A stretch of 51,018 nucleotides of DNA from Trinickia mobilis. GTDB taxonomy: Bacteria; Pseudomonadota; Gammaproteobacteria; Burkholderiales; Burkholderiaceae. The translations under genes were made by a program, and so were the position numbers. Positions 36,533 through 46,433 of this stretch are shown here, piece after piece. The DNA lies in NCBI RefSeq assembly GCF_017315705.1, contig NZ_JAFLRF010000025.1, positions 1 through 51,018 on the forward strand, written 5' to 3'. Position 1 is the stretch's first letter. Every line of letters begins with the position of its first letter. The notes under the pieces were generated by a model. That model was not told the origin of the DNA and did no database searches. It saw only the letters and a program-made list of their open reading frames with translations.

Positions 36533-38899
36533 CTAGTAGTCGGCCCGCTCGCGATCGATCCGCATCCCGCCATCGTGACGGTGGTGCCCCTCTTCGCTCG
36601 GACGTTCGCGCGCGATACGCATCACATCCGGATTCGTGCGCACACGGCGCATCACGTTCGCCAGGTGGACGCGATCGCTGACCTGAATCACGAAGCGCAG
36701 AATCGTCGACTCCTGCGACAGATCCTCATCCATGGCGATGTGGACGATATTGGCGTCGGCGGAGGTGATGTCGGCCGCCACGCGCGCGAACACGCCCTTG
36801 GTGTTCTTCACGAGCACCTTCACGGCCACATCGAACAGTCGTCCCGGCTGCGGCGCCCACGCCACGTCGATCCAACGGCCCGGATCGCGACGATGGATCC
36901 TCTGAGCAACGCGGCAATCGGTCGTGTGTATTGCCATACCTAAGCCGATGCCGATATAGCCCATGATGTCGTCGCCAGGAATCGGGCGGCAGCACGCCGA
37001 CAACTGCACCGACATGCCCTCGGTCCCCGTGATGACGACAGGAGGCGCGTGGTGACCCGCGCCCGCATGTTCGGCACGCGGATGCTCGTCGTCGCCGTCC
37101 CGGCCGCTCATCAGCACCTCGATGCGCTTGGCCATCACGGCGGCGACGCGCCGGCCGAGCCCGATGTCCGCGAAGATTTCCTGGCGGTTCTTGTTGCCCG
37201 TCCACTGAACGAGCTTCTCCCAGACTTCCGGCTCGACATCGGCGAGCGAGAAACCATAGCCTTTGAGGCTCTGGTCGACGAGCCGCTCGCCCAATTGCAC
37301 CGACTCGTTCAGGCGCATCGTCTTCAGATAATGCCGGATCGCGGATCGCGCCTTGCCGGTGCGCACGAAGCCAAGCCACGCGGGATTCGGCTTCGAGTAC
37401 GGTGCCGTAATGACTTCGACGATGTCGCCGCTCTTCAACTCCGTGCGCAGCGGCAACAGCTCGTTGTTGATCTTCACCGCGACGCACTGGTTGCCGAGGT
37501 CGCTGTGGATCGAGTACGCGAAGTCGAGTGCAGTCGCGCCGCGCGGCAACGCCATGATCTTCGACTTCGGCGTGAACACGTAGACCGCATCTGGGAAGAG
37601 ATCGATCTTGACGTGCTCGAGGAATTCGCTCGAATCGCCCGCTTCGCTTTGAATGTCGAGCAGCGATTTGAGCCATTGATGTGCGCGCTTCTGAACGTCG
37701 TTCAAATCCGCGCCGCCGTTCTTGTACAGCCAGTGCGCGGCAACGCCCGCCTCCGCGATTTCATGCATCTTGCGCGTGCGAACCTGGAATTCGATCGGTG
37801 CGCCAAACGGGCCGACGAGCGTCGTATGCAACGACTGATATCCGTTGACCTTCGGAATCGCAATGTAATCCTTGAACTTGCCCGGCACCGGCTTGTAGAG
37901 CGCATGCAGCGCGCCGATGCAGGTATAGCATTCGAGCGCGCTGTCGACGACCACGCGGAACCCGTACACGTCGAGCACCTGCGAGAACGACAACTGCTTG
38001 TCGCGCATCTTCTTGTAGATGCTGAAGATCGTCTTCTCGCGGCCGGTGACTTCGGCTTCGATTTGCGCGTCCGCAATTGCGCGTTGGACCGATTCGAGAA
38101 TCTTCCCGACCACTTCGCGCCGGTTGCCACGCGCGGCCTTCACGGCCTTTTCGAGCGTGGCGTAGCGGTACGGATTGAAGTTCGCGAAGCTCAGGTCTTG
38201 CAGCTCGCGATAGGTATTGTTCAGCCCGAGCCGGTGCGCGATCGGCGCGTAGATGTCGAGCGTTTCGCGCGCCACGCGGCGGCGCTTCTCGGGCGGCACC
38301 GCGCCGAGCGTGCGCATGTTGTGGAGGCGGTCGGCCAGCTTCACGAGAATCACGCGCACGTCGCGCGCCATCGCGAGCAGCATCTTGCGGAAGTTTTCCG
38401 CCTGCGCTTCTTCGCGATTGCGAAACTCCATCTTGTCGAGTTTCGACAAACCGTCGACCAGTTCCGCCACCTTTGCGCCGAACCGCTCCGCGAGCTCGGC
38501 CTTGGTCACGCCCTGGTCTTCCATGACGTCGTGCAACAGCGCCGCCATGATCGACTGGTCGTCGAGCTTCCAGCCGGCGCAGATTTCCGCGACGGCGACA
38601 GGATGAGTGATGTAGGGCTCGCCGCTTTGGCGATATTGGCCGAGGTGGGCTTCGTCGCTGAAATGGAACGCCGCCTTGGCCTCTTTGATCTCCTCCGGGC
38701 TCAGGTAGCCGGAGAGTGCCGCCGTGAGCTTCGCAATCGATACGACATCGTGCTTGCGAGGCTGCTCTGGCGTCGCGGTCGGCCCGAACAAATGGCGAAA
38801 CGATTGTTCGAGGACCGCATCGATGTATTTGCGCGCAGCCGATGGCGCGTCAGCTTCGTGGTCCGTGTCTGCGGAGGCGGACGATGGGGTAATGCTCAT
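36533..38899 (-). CDS. spoT: Bifunctional (p)ppGpp synthetase/hydrolase
   Basis: A 788-residue Rel/Spo enzyme controlling the stringent response. The hydrolase HD domain has H123-D124-V-M-E127-D128 in LLHDVMEDQ, so hydrolysis should be active. The synthetase domain shows GREKTIFSIYKKM, YGFRVVV and FKDYIAIPKVNGYQSLHTT. The TGS domain starts at DAVYVFTPKSKIMALPRGAT, and a C-terminal ACT domain lies in the last 90 residues. It is slightly longer than E. coli SpoT because of a ~45-residue N-terminal tail. It is third in yicC-gmk-rpoZ-spoT, the E. coli-like order. Confidence 0.97.
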   Translation of the reverse strand: MSITPSSASADTDHEADAPSAARKYIDAVLEQSFRHLFGPTATPEQPRKHDVVSIAKLTAALSGYLSPEEIKEAKAAFHFSDEAHLGQYRQSGEPYITHPVAVAEICAGWKLDDQSIMAALLHDVMEDQGVTKAELAERFGAKVAELVDGLSKLDKMEFRNREEAQAENFRKMLLAMARDVRVILVKLADRLHNMRTLGAVPPEKRRRVARETLDIYAPIAHRLGLNNTYRELQDLSFANFNPYRYATLEKAVKAARGNRREVVGKILESVQRAIADAQIEAEVTGREKTIFSIYKKMRDKQLSFSQVLDVYGFRVVVDSALECYTCIGALHALYKPVPGKFKDYIAIPKVNGYQSLHTTLVGPFGAPIEFQVRTRKMHEIAEAGVAAHWLYKNGGADLNDVQKRAHQWLKSLLDIQSEAGDSSEFLEHVKIDLFPDAVYVFTPKSKIMALPRGATALDFAYSIHSDLGNQCVAVKINNELLPLRTELKSGDIVEVITAPYSKPNPAWLGFVRTGKARSAIRHYLKTMRLNESVQLGERLVDQSLKGYGFSLADVEPEVWEKLVQWTGNKNRQEIFADIGLGRRVAAVMAKRIEVLMSGRDGDDEHPRAEHAGAGHHAPPVVITGTEGMSVQLSACCRPIPGDDIMGYIGIGLGMAIHTTDCRVAQRIHRRDPGRWIDVAWAPQPGRLFDVAVKVLVKNTKGVFARVAADITSADANIVHIAMDEDLSQESTILRFVIQVSDRVHLANVMRRVRTNPDVMRIARERPSEEGHHRHDGGMRIDRERADY

Positions 38900-38970
38900 A
38901 TTCGCCTCCGTATCGGTTATGTTGCCGGGCTGCGCTTAGGTTCCACATGGCTGCCAAAGCAAGCCGTGCG

Positions 38971-39174
38971 TTATACCGGGACCTTCTTGAGCATCTCGAG
39001 ACCGATCTGGCCGGCCGCGATTTCGCGCAGTGCCACGACGGTGGGTTTGTCGCGGCTTTCGATCTTCGGCGTATGGCCTTGCGCGAGTTGGCGCGCGCGA
39101 TACGTGGCGGCGAGCGCCAGCTCGAAACGGTTCGGGATTTGTTTCAGACAGTCTTCGACGGTAATGCGAGCCAT
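38971..39174 (-). CDS. rpoZ: RNA polymerase omega subunit
   Basis: A 67-residue subunit that helps assemble RNA polymerase and contributes to ppGpp binding. [20 protein letters not shown] and the later [15 protein letters not shown] are characteristic. The protein is shorter than E. coli omega (91) but usual for Burkholderiaceae. It sits 71 bp before spoT and 60 bp after gmk. Confidence 0.97.
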   Translation of the reverse strand: MARITVEDCLKQIPNRFELALAATYRARQLAQGHTPKIESRDKPTVVALREIAAGQIGLEMLKKVPV

Positions 39175-39234
39175 GTTCGGAAATTCCTTCTCAGTATGTT
39201 GCTTATTCTACCTTATGTGCGCAAGCACCCGCCC

Positions 39235-39957
39235 TCAGTCGGCGTGGGGCAAGTGGATGCCGAGCTCGACGAAAAGCGCCGCGTGCCGCGCGTATTGCGA
39301 GCCGAAGCGCAGACGTGTCGCGTCGACGAGGCATTGCAGCTCTGCGAGCGCCTGATCGAAGTGCTCGTTGATCAGCACATACTCGGCTTCCGACGCGTGC
39401 GCGATCTCGCTGCCCGCGGCAAGCAGGCGCCGCGTGATCACATTCGGCTCGTCCTGGCCGCGCTTTTTCAAGCGCACTTCGAGCGCTTCGAGCGACGGCG
39501 GCAGAATGAAAATCTCGACCGCGTTGCGGAACTGCTTCTTCACCTGCTGCGCGCCTTGCCAGTCGATTTCGAGCAGCACGTCATGGCCGCTTTTCATCTG
39601 CTCTTCGATCCAGACGCGCGACGTCGCATAGTAGTTGCCGTGCACTTCCGCACTTTCGAGAAACTCGCCTTGCGCATGGCGCGCGAGGAAATCGTCGACG
39701 GTCGTGAAATGGTAGTGCTGGCCGCCCTGCTCGCCGGGGCGCGGCTTGCGCGTCGTGTATGAAATCGACAGGCGGATCGCCGGGTCTTTCGCGAGCAGCG
39801 CGTTCACGAGCGTCGACTTGCCGGCGCCCGAGGGCGCGACGACCATGAACAGGTTGCCGGGATAAACGCCGGCATACGGATTGCGCGGCGCCTTGCGCGC
39901 GCCGCCGCCCGCGTTCGCTTCGTGCGGTTCTTGAGGTTGATGGGTGTGGTCGGTCAT
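39235..39957 (-). CDS. gmk: Guanylate kinase
   Basis: A 240-residue kinase that phosphorylates GMP to GDP with ATP. The P-loop APSGAGKST is at 41-49. [19 protein letters not shown] binds GMP, and [13 protein letters not shown] follows in the usual place. The first ~33 residues (His/Pro/Gly-rich) extend beyond the E. coli protein; a shorter form starting later cannot be excluded. It follows yicC by 8 bp and is likely co-transcribed with rpoZ and spoT. Confidence 0.95.
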   Translation of the reverse strand: MTDHTHQPQEPHEANAGGGARKAPRNPYAGVYPGNLFMVVAPSGAGKSTLVNALLAKDPAIRLSISYTTRKPRPGEQGGQHYHFTTVDDFLARHAQGEFLESAEVHGNYYATSRVWIEEQMKSGHDVLLEIDWQGAQQVKKQFRNAVEIFILPPSLEALEVRLKKRGQDEPNVITRRLLAAGSEIAHASEAEYVLINEHFDQALAELQCLVDATRLRFGSQYARHAALFVELGIHLPHAD

Positions 39958-39965
39958 GAGCGTGG

Positions 39966-40889
39966 TTACTCCAGGTTCTGTACTTGTTCGCGCATCTGTT
40001 CGATCAGAAGCTTCAACGTCATCGATGAATCGGCGAGTTCCTTCGCCGCCGCCTTCGAACCCAGCGTGTTCGCTTCGCGGTTCAGCTCCTGCATCATGAA
40101 GTCGAGCCGCTTGCCGACCTTGCCGCCCTTCTCGATGACGTGGCGCGTTTCATTCAAATGCGCGGAAAGGCGCGACAGCTCCTCGGCGATATCGATGCGA
40201 ATGCCGTACATCGTCACTTCCTGACGAATACGCTCGGCGATCTCCTCGCGCGACACGATCGTCGCCGCGGTATCGGGCGCCGCGATGCCGAGCGCTTCCT
40301 GCAGGCGCTCGACGATCTTCTGCTGGTGCTTGGCGATCAGCTCCGGCACGAGCGGCGTAATGCGCTGCACGATCGATTCCATCTCGGTGACGTTGTTGAG
40401 CAGCATCGCGGCGAGCTGCGCGCCCTCGCGCGCACGCACGTCGATCAGATCGTGAATCGCCTGCTTGCCGCACGCGAGCACCGCGTCGCGCAGATCTTCC
40501 GGCGACACGCCGCTCTCGGCGAGCACGCCCGGCCAGCGCAGGATTTCGCCGGTACGCATGCGCTCGGCGTCGGGAAACGATTCGAGCACCGCGCGCTCGA
40601 GCGCGGCGAGTTGTTCGAGCGCGGCGCGATTGAGCGAGCCGGCCGTCGTCGCCTGCTCGCTGCGCTGCAGGTTGATGCGAATGTCGACCTTGCCGCGCGA
40701 GAGCTTGTTCATCAGCATTTCGCGCAGCGTCGGCTCGCACGCGCGCACGTCTTCGGGCATGCGGAAATTGAGGTCGAGGAAGCGCGAATTCACCGTGCGC
40801 AGCTCAACCGAGACGCTCACGCCGCCGGTGCCTGCCGCGGCCGCGAGTTCGCGCGTTGCGCTCGCGTAGCCTGTCATGCTGTAGATCAT
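39966..40889 (-). CDS. yicC: YicC-family endoribonuclease
   Basis: A 307-residue protein of the YicC/YloC family, whose members have been reported as endoribonucleases acting on small RNAs. The start [14 protein letters not shown], the central [19 protein letters not shown] and the C-terminal [21 protein letters not shown] are diagnostic. The ATG at 40889 corresponds to the family start; the frame continues upstream into a C/G-rich repeat. It heads the yicC-gmk-rpoZ-spoT group and is divergent from rph, the same neighbourhood as in E. coli. Confidence 0.94.
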   Translation of the reverse strand: MIYSMTGYASATRELAAAAGTGGVSVSVELRTVNSRFLDLNFRMPEDVRACEPTLREMLMNKLSRGKVDIRINLQRSEQATTAGSLNRAALEQLAALERAVLESFPDAERMRTGEILRWPGVLAESGVSPEDLRDAVLACGKQAIHDLIDVRAREGAQLAAMLLNNVTEMESIVQRITPLVPELIAKHQQKIVERLQEALGIAAPDTAATIVSREEIAERIRQEVTMYGIRIDIAEELSRLSAHLNETRHVIEKGGKVGKRLDFMMQELNREANTLGSKAAAKELADSSMTLKLLIEQMREQVQNLE

Positions 40890-40929
40890 CGTTCGTCTCT
40901 CTGAAGAAAACGCCGGGCCGCCCCAAGTT

Positions 40930-41005
40930 TTCCGCCCCGCAGGAAGTCCCCTTGGGGGATCGGGGGATCGCCCCCTCGGGGGGCTGTCGCGTAGCGACAG
41001 GTCTG
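40930..41005. repeat. C/G-rich intergenic repeat, copy 2, with hairpins
   Basis: Core GCAGGAAGTCCCCTTGGGGG at 40939 matches the copy at 2050. It is followed by GCCCCCTCGGGGGGC and by the perfect hairpin CTGTCGC-GTA-GCGACAG (40983-40999). It lies in the 387-bp divergent region between yicC and rph; a TAAAAT box at 41242-41247 may belong to rph. Confidence 0.65.
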
Positions 41006-41276
41006 GGGGCACTTGAGCTGGGCCGTCGCCGGCTGTTTGGTTGGAGACGCCCGGCGCGTACGAGGCGCAAGGCGTTGAACGCGCATTATCCCATTTTTAC
41101 CGACCGCGCTTGGTCCAGCCCGGCGCGCGCAAATCGGCGTTGCGCACCGTGCACGGACGCGCGTGCATGCCGGGACCGGCGCCGCCGCGCATCCTCGCAA
41201 CAGGACGCTTTGGCGCGGCATCGGCGCAATTCGATCAGCGGTAAAATCACGGTTTCCCCTCCCCATCTCCCGACCT

Positions 41277-42017
41277 ATGTCCGACACCATCCAGCGCCCC
41301 GGCGGGCGACGCGCCGACGCCTTGCGCAACGTACGCATCACGCGACACTACACGAAGCATGCGGAAGGCTCGGTGCTCGTCGAATTCGGCGACACGAAAG
41401 TGATCTGCACGGCGAGCATCGCCGAGCGCGTGCCCGAATTCCTGCGCGACCGCGGTCAAGGATGGCTCACCGCCGAATACGGCATGCTGCCGCGCGCGAC
41501 GCACACGCGCAGCGACCGCGAAGCCGCGCGCGGCAAGCAGACGGGACGCACACAGGAAATCCAGCGCCTGATCGGGCGCGCGCTGCGCTCGGTGTTCGAT
41601 CTCGAGAAGCTCGGCCCGCGCACCTTGCACATCGACTGCGACGTGATCCAGGCCGACGGCGGCACGCGCACGGCGAGCATCACCGGCGCGTTCGTCGCCG
41701 CGCATGATGCGGTCGCGAAGCTGCTCGCAGCAGGCCGCATCGAGAAGTCGCCGATCACCGACTACGTGGCGGCGATTTCGGTCGGCGTCTACGAAGGCAC
41801 GCCCGTGCTCGATCTCGACTACGACGAAGATTCACAGTGCGACACCGACATGAACGTCGTGATGACGGGCGACGGCGGCTTCGTCGAAATTCAGGGCACG
41901 GCCGAGGGCGTACCGTTTTCGCGCGACGAGATGAACAAACTGCTCGATCTCGCGCAAAGCGGTATTACGCAGTTGATCCAGAAACAGAAGGAAGCGCTGG
42001 AGAACCAAAGTGAGTGA
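41277..42017 (+). CDS. rph: Ribonuclease PH
   Basis: A 246-residue phosphorolytic 3'-5' exoribonuclease that trims tRNA 3' ends. [20 protein letters not shown] at the N-terminus, [41 protein letters not shown] and [20 protein letters not shown] are conserved blocks including the phosphate-binding arginines and catalytic aspartates. The ATG at 41277 is the family start. Its last 8 bases overlap the GTG of rdgB, so the genes are translationally coupled. Confidence 0.97.
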   Translation: MSDTIQRPGGRRADALRNVRITRHYTKHAEGSVLVEFGDTKVICTASIAERVPEFLRDRGQGWLTAEYGMLPRATHTRSDREAARGKQTGRTQEIQRLIGRALRSVFDLEKLGPRTLHIDCDVIQADGGTRTASITGAFVAAHDAVAKLLAAGRIEKSPITDYVAAISVGVYEGTPVLDLDYDEDSQCDTDMNVVMTGDGGFVEIQGTAEGVPFSRDEMNKLLDLAQSGITQLIQKQKEALENQSE

Positions 42018-42672
42018 TCAACTGCACACGCAAGCGGACGCATTCGTGCCCGCGGCTGGCGTGAATGCGCCGCTCAAACGCGTCGTCCTCGCGTCGAACA
42101 ACGCCGGGAAGCTGCGCGAATTCGCGGCGCTCGCGAGCGCGGCCGGCATCGAGCTGGTCGCTCAAGGCGAGCTGGCCGTATCGGAGGCCGAAGAGCCGCA
42201 TCCGACGTTCGTCGAAAACGCGCTGGCGAAAGCACGCCACGCCGCGAAATCGACCGGCCTGCCCGCGCTCGCCGACGATTCCGGCCTGTGCGTGCGCGCG
42301 TTGCGCGGCGCGCCCGGGGTCTATTCGGCGCGCTACGCTCAGCTTGCCGGCGGCGAAAAGAGCGACGCGGCGAACAACGCGCGCCTCGTCGAGCAGTTGC
42401 AGGAGGAAGCCGATCGCCGCGCCTACTACTACTGCGTGCTCGCGCTCGTGCGGCACGCCGACGACCCCGAGCCGCTGATCGCCGAAGGCCGCTGGCACGG
42501 CGAAATCCTCGATGCGCCGCGCGGCGCGAACGGCTTCGGCTACGACCCGTACTTCTTCATCCCCAGGCTGAACGCGAGCGCCGCCGAACTCGACCCTGCC
42601 GTGAAGAACTCGTGCAGCCACCGCGCGATCGCCTTGCGCGCGCTGCTGGCGCGGCTGTCGGAGGAAAAGTGA
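42010..42672 (+). CDS. rdgB: XTP/dITP pyrophosphatase
   Basis: A 220-residue house-cleaning enzyme that hydrolyses ITP, dITP and XTP to monophosphates, keeping deaminated purines out of nucleic acids. [13 protein letters not shown] is the nucleotide-binding motif, [12 protein letters not shown] the metal-binding loop and GFGYDPYF a later signature. It starts at GTG 42010 inside the rph end and has a ~20-residue N-terminal tail compared with E. coli. The stop TGA overlaps the GTG of hemW by four bases. Confidence 0.96.
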   Translation: MSDQLHTQADAFVPAAGVNAPLKRVVLASNNAGKLREFAALASAAGIELVAQGELAVSEAEEPHPTFVENALAKARHAAKSTGLPALADDSGLCVRALRGAPGVYSARYAQLAGGEKSDAANNARLVEQLQEEADRRAYYYCVLALVRHADDPEPLIAEGRWHGEILDAPRGANGFGYDPYFFIPRLNASAAELDPAVKNSCSHRAIALRALLARLSEEK

Positions 42673-43886
42673 GCGCTCAATCGACCGGCGCCGGCGTAAT
42701 CAAGGCGTTCGTCGCACCGGGCAGCCTCCGCCTGACGTCGCTGCCGCCTCTCGCGCTGTACGTGCATTTCCCGTGGTGCGTGCGCAAGTGCCCATATTGC
42801 GATTTCAACTCGCACGAGTGGAAAGGCGAGCGCTTTCCCGAAGACGAGTATCTCGACGCGCTGCGCGCCGATCTCGAGCAGGCGCTGCCGCTCGTTTGGG
42901 GACGGCAGGTGCATACGGTGTTCATCGGCGGAGGCACGCCGAGCTTGCTGACCGCGCGCGGGCTCGACCGGCTGCTGTCGGACGTGCGCGCGCTGCTGCC
43001 GCTCGACGCCGATGCCGAGATCACGCTCGAGGCCAACCCGGGCACGTTCGAAGCCGAGAAATTCGCGCAGTTCGGCGCGAGCGGCGTGAATCGGCTGTCG
43101 GTGGGCATCCAGAGCTTCAACGAGGCGCATCTGAAGGCGCTGGGCCGCATCCACGATACTTCGCAGGCGCACCATGCCGTCGAAATCGCCGCCAAGCATT
43201 TCGACAACTTCAACCTCGACCTGATGTTCGCGCTGCCGCAGCAAACGCTCGACGAATGCCGCGCCGATATCGAAACGGCGTTGTCGTTCGCGCCGCCGCA
43301 CCTGTCGCTGTATCACCTGACGCTCGAGCCGAACACGCTGTTCGCGAAGTTCCCGCCCGCGCTGCCGGACGACGACGCCTCGGCTGACATGCACGACTGG
43401 ATTCACGAGCGCACCGCGTCGGCGGGCTATGAGCGCTACGAGGTCTCGGCGTACGCGAAGCTGCACCGGCAGTGCAAGCACAACCTCAACTACTGGCGCT
43501 TCGGCGATTACCTCGGGATCGGCGCGGGCGCGCATACGAAGCTGTCGTTTCCGAACCGGATCGTGCGGCAGGCCCGCTACAAGCATCCGGCCACCTTCAT
43601 CGAAGAGGCGCGCGCCGGCACGCCGGTTCAGGAGGAGCATGAAGTCGGCGTGCACGATTTGCCGTTCGAGTTCATGCTGAACGCGCTGCGGCTTGTCGAA
43701 GGTTTTCCGGTGCATCGCTTCATCGAGCGCACCGGGCTGCCGATGACGTCGATCGAGCCGGCGCTGCAGGATGCGGAGCGGCGCGGGCTCATCACGCGCG
43801 ACTACGAAAAGATTGCGCCGACAGCGCTTGGACAGCGCTTCCTCAACGATCTGCAGGCGCTCTTCCTGAAGGGCAAGGGAGAATAA
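42669..43886 (+). CDS. hemW: HemW, radical-SAM haem chaperone
   Basis: A 405-residue protein formerly called a coproporphyrinogen III oxidase-like enzyme. The radical-SAM [4Fe-4S] motif is C37-x3-C41-x2-C44 in WCVRKCPYCDFNSH. The extra Cys seen in HemN-type oxidases is not present in that motif, and VFIGGGTPSLL, GVNRLSVGIQSFN and NLDLMFALPQQT are HemW-like. HemW binds haem and passes it to apoproteins. It starts at GTG 42669 in a GTGA overlap with rdgB. Third gene of rph-rdgB-hemW. Confidence 0.95.
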   Translation: MSAQSTGAGVIKAFVAPGSLRLTSLPPLALYVHFPWCVRKCPYCDFNSHEWKGERFPEDEYLDALRADLEQALPLVWGRQVHTVFIGGGTPSLLTARGLDRLLSDVRALLPLDADAEITLEANPGTFEAEKFAQFGASGVNRLSVGIQSFNEAHLKALGRIHDTSQAHHAVEIAAKHFDNFNLDLMFALPQQTLDECRADIETALSFAPPHLSLYHLTLEPNTLFAKFPPALPDDDASADMHDWIHERTASAGYERYEVSAYAKLHRQCKHNLNYWRFGDYLGIGAGAHTKLSFPNRIVRQARYKHPATFIEEARAGTPVQEEHEVGVHDLPFEFMLNALRLVEGFPVHRFIERTGLPMTSIEPALQDAERRGLITRDYEKIAPTALGQRFLNDLQALFLKGKGE

Positions 43887-43937
43887 AGGCGCGCTGCGGA
43901 GGCCTGCGCGCTGTTTCGCGTTACAATGGCGGCCCTC

Positions 43938-44027
43938 GGAGGGCTGGCAGAGCGGTTGAATGCACCGGTCTTGAAAACCGGCAAGGCTTTACGGCCTTCG
44001 TGGGTTCGAATCCCACGCCCTCCGCCA
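43938..44027 (+). tRNA. tRNA-Ser (anticodon TGA)
   Basis: 90 nt with encoded CCA and the long variable arm of serine tRNAs. Acceptor arms GGAGGGC/GCCCTCC pair fully; the loop CTTGAAA gives TGA, reading UCA codons. Confidence 0.96.
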
Positions 44028-44040
44028 GATAGCAAGCAAG

Positions 44041-44063
44041 AACGGGCCTTTCGGCCCGTTTTT
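44041..44063 (+). terminator. Terminator after tRNA-Ser
   Basis: AACGGGCC/GGCCCGTT with loop TTTC and a T-run. Confidence 0.92.
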
Positions 44064-44112
44064 CATTTCTACACCCGCCATAGAGCCCGCCACGGGCTCA
44101 AGCGCAAAGATC

Positions 44113-45045
44113 TTATCGGGCAAGACCGCCGTCGATGCCGGCAGCCTCGGCCGCCGTTGGGTCGACGCTACGCAACGCATGCGCGCTTGTCTTCGCGACC
44201 TCGCGAGGCGCGACCCCGAGGAGTCGCTTCATCCAGTGCGCCAGGTGGCTTTGATGCGCGAAGCCTGCTTCCAGTGCAACCTGGCTGACACTGAGCCTGC
44301 CCTGCAGCAACAATATCTTGGCGCGCTCGACGCGGCGCTGCACCACGTATTGATGTACCGGCACGCCAAGCGTCTCGCGAAACAGCACCTTGAAATACGG
44401 CACGCTCAGTTCGGCCAATGCGGCCAGTTCGGTCAGCGTAAGGCGTTGTTCAAGGTTGCTCTCGATGAACTCGATCACCCGCGCCGCCAGTTTCGGTGCA
44501 AGCGTACGGCGTCGGTCATCAAGCGCCGACACACCGTCGATCAACCGCACGATCATCGCCGTGCAAAGGCTTTCCGCATACAACGGATCGGACGCGTCGT
44601 CGGCCTCGAGTTCCGCGCGCAACGCCCACGCCAGGTGTTGAAAGCGCGGGTCGCGCATCTGGAGTTGCGCGCGAATCTGCGGCTGACTCGGCTTCCGATG
44701 CAATTGCTCGAATGTCGTGCGCGCGAACAGCTCGCCTATCCAGATACTGAAAATCGTGCAGGCGGACTCGTCGATCCATTGACCATCGAGTCCGGCCGGT
44801 ATGACGTCGGCATCACCGTGCGCCTGGACGCGCGCGTAGCGACGTTCGTCGCACATGCAGCGCGCCTTGACGGGGGTACCGACGTGCACGCCGATCCGAT
44901 GATGCTTCTGCGCGGGAATCCGGTGCATGCCGGCTGAGACGCGCATCAGTTCAGCACCGAAGCCTTTCCAGCCGAGGCTGGCGCTGGAGCGCAGGCTGAT
45001 GCGGGAACCGGAATGCGGCAACTGAACGGGCGTCTTGGCGTTCAT
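44113..45045 (-). CDS. AraC-family transcriptional regulator
   Basis: A 310-residue regulator with an unassigned ~185-residue N-terminal sensing domain and a C-terminal double helix-turn-helix. The DNA-binding part starts near AARVIEFIESNLEQRLTLTE. LAALAELSVPYFKVLFRETL is the first HTH and VSQVALEAGFAHQSHLAHWM, with GFAHQSHL as the family signature, the second. It is transcribed divergently from the NmrA-like reductase gene, the usual arrangement for a regulator and its target. The 227-bp region between them contains a triple 12-nt tandem repeat that could be its binding site. Confidence 0.93.
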   Translation of the reverse strand: MNAKTPVQLPHSGSRISLRSSASLGWKGFGAELMRVSAGMHRIPAQKHHRIGVHVGTPVKARCMCDERRYARVQAHGDADVIPAGLDGQWIDESACTIFSIWIGELFARTTFEQLHRKPSQPQIRAQLQMRDPRFQHLAWALRAELEADDASDPLYAESLCTAMIVRLIDGVSALDDRRRTLAPKLAARVIEFIESNLEQRLTLTELAALAELSVPYFKVLFRETLGVPVHQYVVQRRVERAKILLLQGRLSVSQVALEAGFAHQSHLAHWMKRLLGVAPREVAKTSAHALRSVDPTAAEAAGIDGGLAR

Positions 45046-45111
45046 TCCATCCCCTCACGGACGTCGTCGGAAATGCCCGCATTGTGCAACGCTTTTAGGC
45101 AATCCGCTTGA

Positions 45112-45147
45112 CGCCACGCGTCCCGCCACACGTCCCGCCACACGTCC
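45112..45147. promoter_or_regulatory. Three tandem 12-bp repeats in a divergent promoter region
   Basis: CGCCAC(G/A)CGTCC occurs three times head to tail (45112, 45124, 45136) with one mismatch in total. AraC proteins often bind direct repeats, though these usually have ~21-bp spacing. Confidence 0.45.
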
Positions 45148-45272
45148 CTTATGGCGGCACAAAAGAAAGTCATCCGGATCTGCTCACGACTATCGTTGTC
45201 TGCGCACCCGGCAAGCCGCCTGCCCCTATCCTTACGAAAACCAGACCGACCCGGGCCACCAAGGAGTCCAAC

Positions 45273-46154
45273 GTGTTCGTGATATTCGGAGCAACAGGCA
45301 ATGCAGGACGCGTCACCGCTGCAACCCTTCGAAAGGCAGGCCACGCCGTGCGCGCAGTGGTGCGCAACGATCGACAAGCTGAAAGTCTTGCGGAAATCGG
45401 CTGCGAGATCGCGCTGGCCGACCTGACAGCCCCCGCTTCGGTGGCCAAAGCGATAGACGGCGCGCGCGCGGTACAAATCCTCTGTCCGGTGCCAAATGGC
45501 GACACCCAGCCTCGCGAAACGATGCGCCAAATGATCGAAGTCGCCGCCGCGGCATTGCGCGCGAATCCGCCGCCTCGGGTACTCGCGCTATCCGACTATG
45601 GCGCGGAACTGGAGCACGGCACGGGAATCACGCTGCTCTTTCACCATCTTGAAGCGCAGTTGAAGCCGGCTAAGACGACTCTGACGCTGCTGCGCTCCGC
45701 CGAACATATGGAGAACTGGGCGCGCGTGCTGCCGGTCGCACTGGCAACAGGCGTGCTGCCAAGCTTGCATCACCCGCTGACCCGATGCTTTCCGACCGTC
45801 GCGGCGCACGACGTGGGACGACTCGCCGCCGAACTCCTGCTCGACGATGCGCGCCACGAGACGCCGCGCGTTGTCAGCATCGAGGGACCACGGCGCGTCA
45901 GTGCGCTCGATGTCGCCCGTACGCTGGGTGAAGTGAGTGGCAGCGAAGTTGTCGCGCGTGAACTGCCGCGCAGCGAATGGACCTCCACCTTGCTGCGCAG
46001 CGGACTCAGTGCAAACCACGCGCAACTGATCACCGATCTGTACGACGTATTTAACGCGGGTCGGATCGACGTTGAAGACGGCGTCGGCGAAAGGCGTTTC
46101 GGCGCGACGGAACTGTCGGAGCTGTTTGCATCGCTCCTGTCGCAAGCCAGCTAG
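45273..46154 (+). CDS. NmrA-like NAD(P)-binding oxidoreductase
   Basis: A 293-residue atypical short-chain reductase. The start codon is GTG 45273, chosen because AAGGAG lies six bases upstream and because it yields MFVIFGATGNAGR, the Rossmann GxxGxxG loop at residues 6-12. LALSDYGAELEHGTG and LLRSAEHMENWARVLP are typical of NmrA/YtfG quinone reductase-like or NAD(P)H-sensor proteins. The classical SDR Tyr-x3-Lys is absent, so catalysis versus redox sensing is undecided. Divergent from the AraC regulator, which probably controls it. Confidence 0.87.
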   Translation: MFVIFGATGNAGRVTAATLRKAGHAVRAVVRNDRQAESLAEIGCEIALADLTAPASVAKAIDGARAVQILCPVPNGDTQPRETMRQMIEVAAAALRANPPPRVLALSDYGAELEHGTGITLLFHHLEAQLKPAKTTLTLLRSAEHMENWARVLPVALATGVLPSLHHPLTRCFPTVAAHDVGRLAAELLLDDARHETPRVVSIEGPRRVSALDVARTLGEVSGSEVVARELPRSEWTSTLLRSGLSANHAQLITDLYDVFNAGRIDVEDGVGERRFGATELSELFASLLSQAS

Positions 46155-46433
46155 GTTTCGAAATCGCCGGGATGAGCATCACGCTTTAGCAATACAAATT
46201 ACAGCCCGGGAAAAACGCCCGAATCGCACATTTAACAATTGCACCACCGCGCGATACGCGGACGCCCGCCGCTGCGCCACCCGATACCTTTTCGAGAGAC
46301 AAGTCTGCAACCTGTCAATGCGGTCAGGTTTTCTCTATGCCGCTTAGCCGCTAAAAACGCATGGCGCATCACGGCGTCCCTCTGTCGAGTGCATCGCCGT
46401 TTCGGTCCGCGCTTTTGGCCATCGGGGAGAACC

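Noticed and set aside
37049..39355. 768-codon plus-strand frame opposite spoT and rpoZ
   Set aside because: Overlaps two certain genes and has no domain content.
45108..45272. Upstream extension of the NmrA-like gene
   Set aside because: The added residues come from the tandem repeat region, while the GTG at 45273 has AAGGAG and gives the exact Rossmann start.
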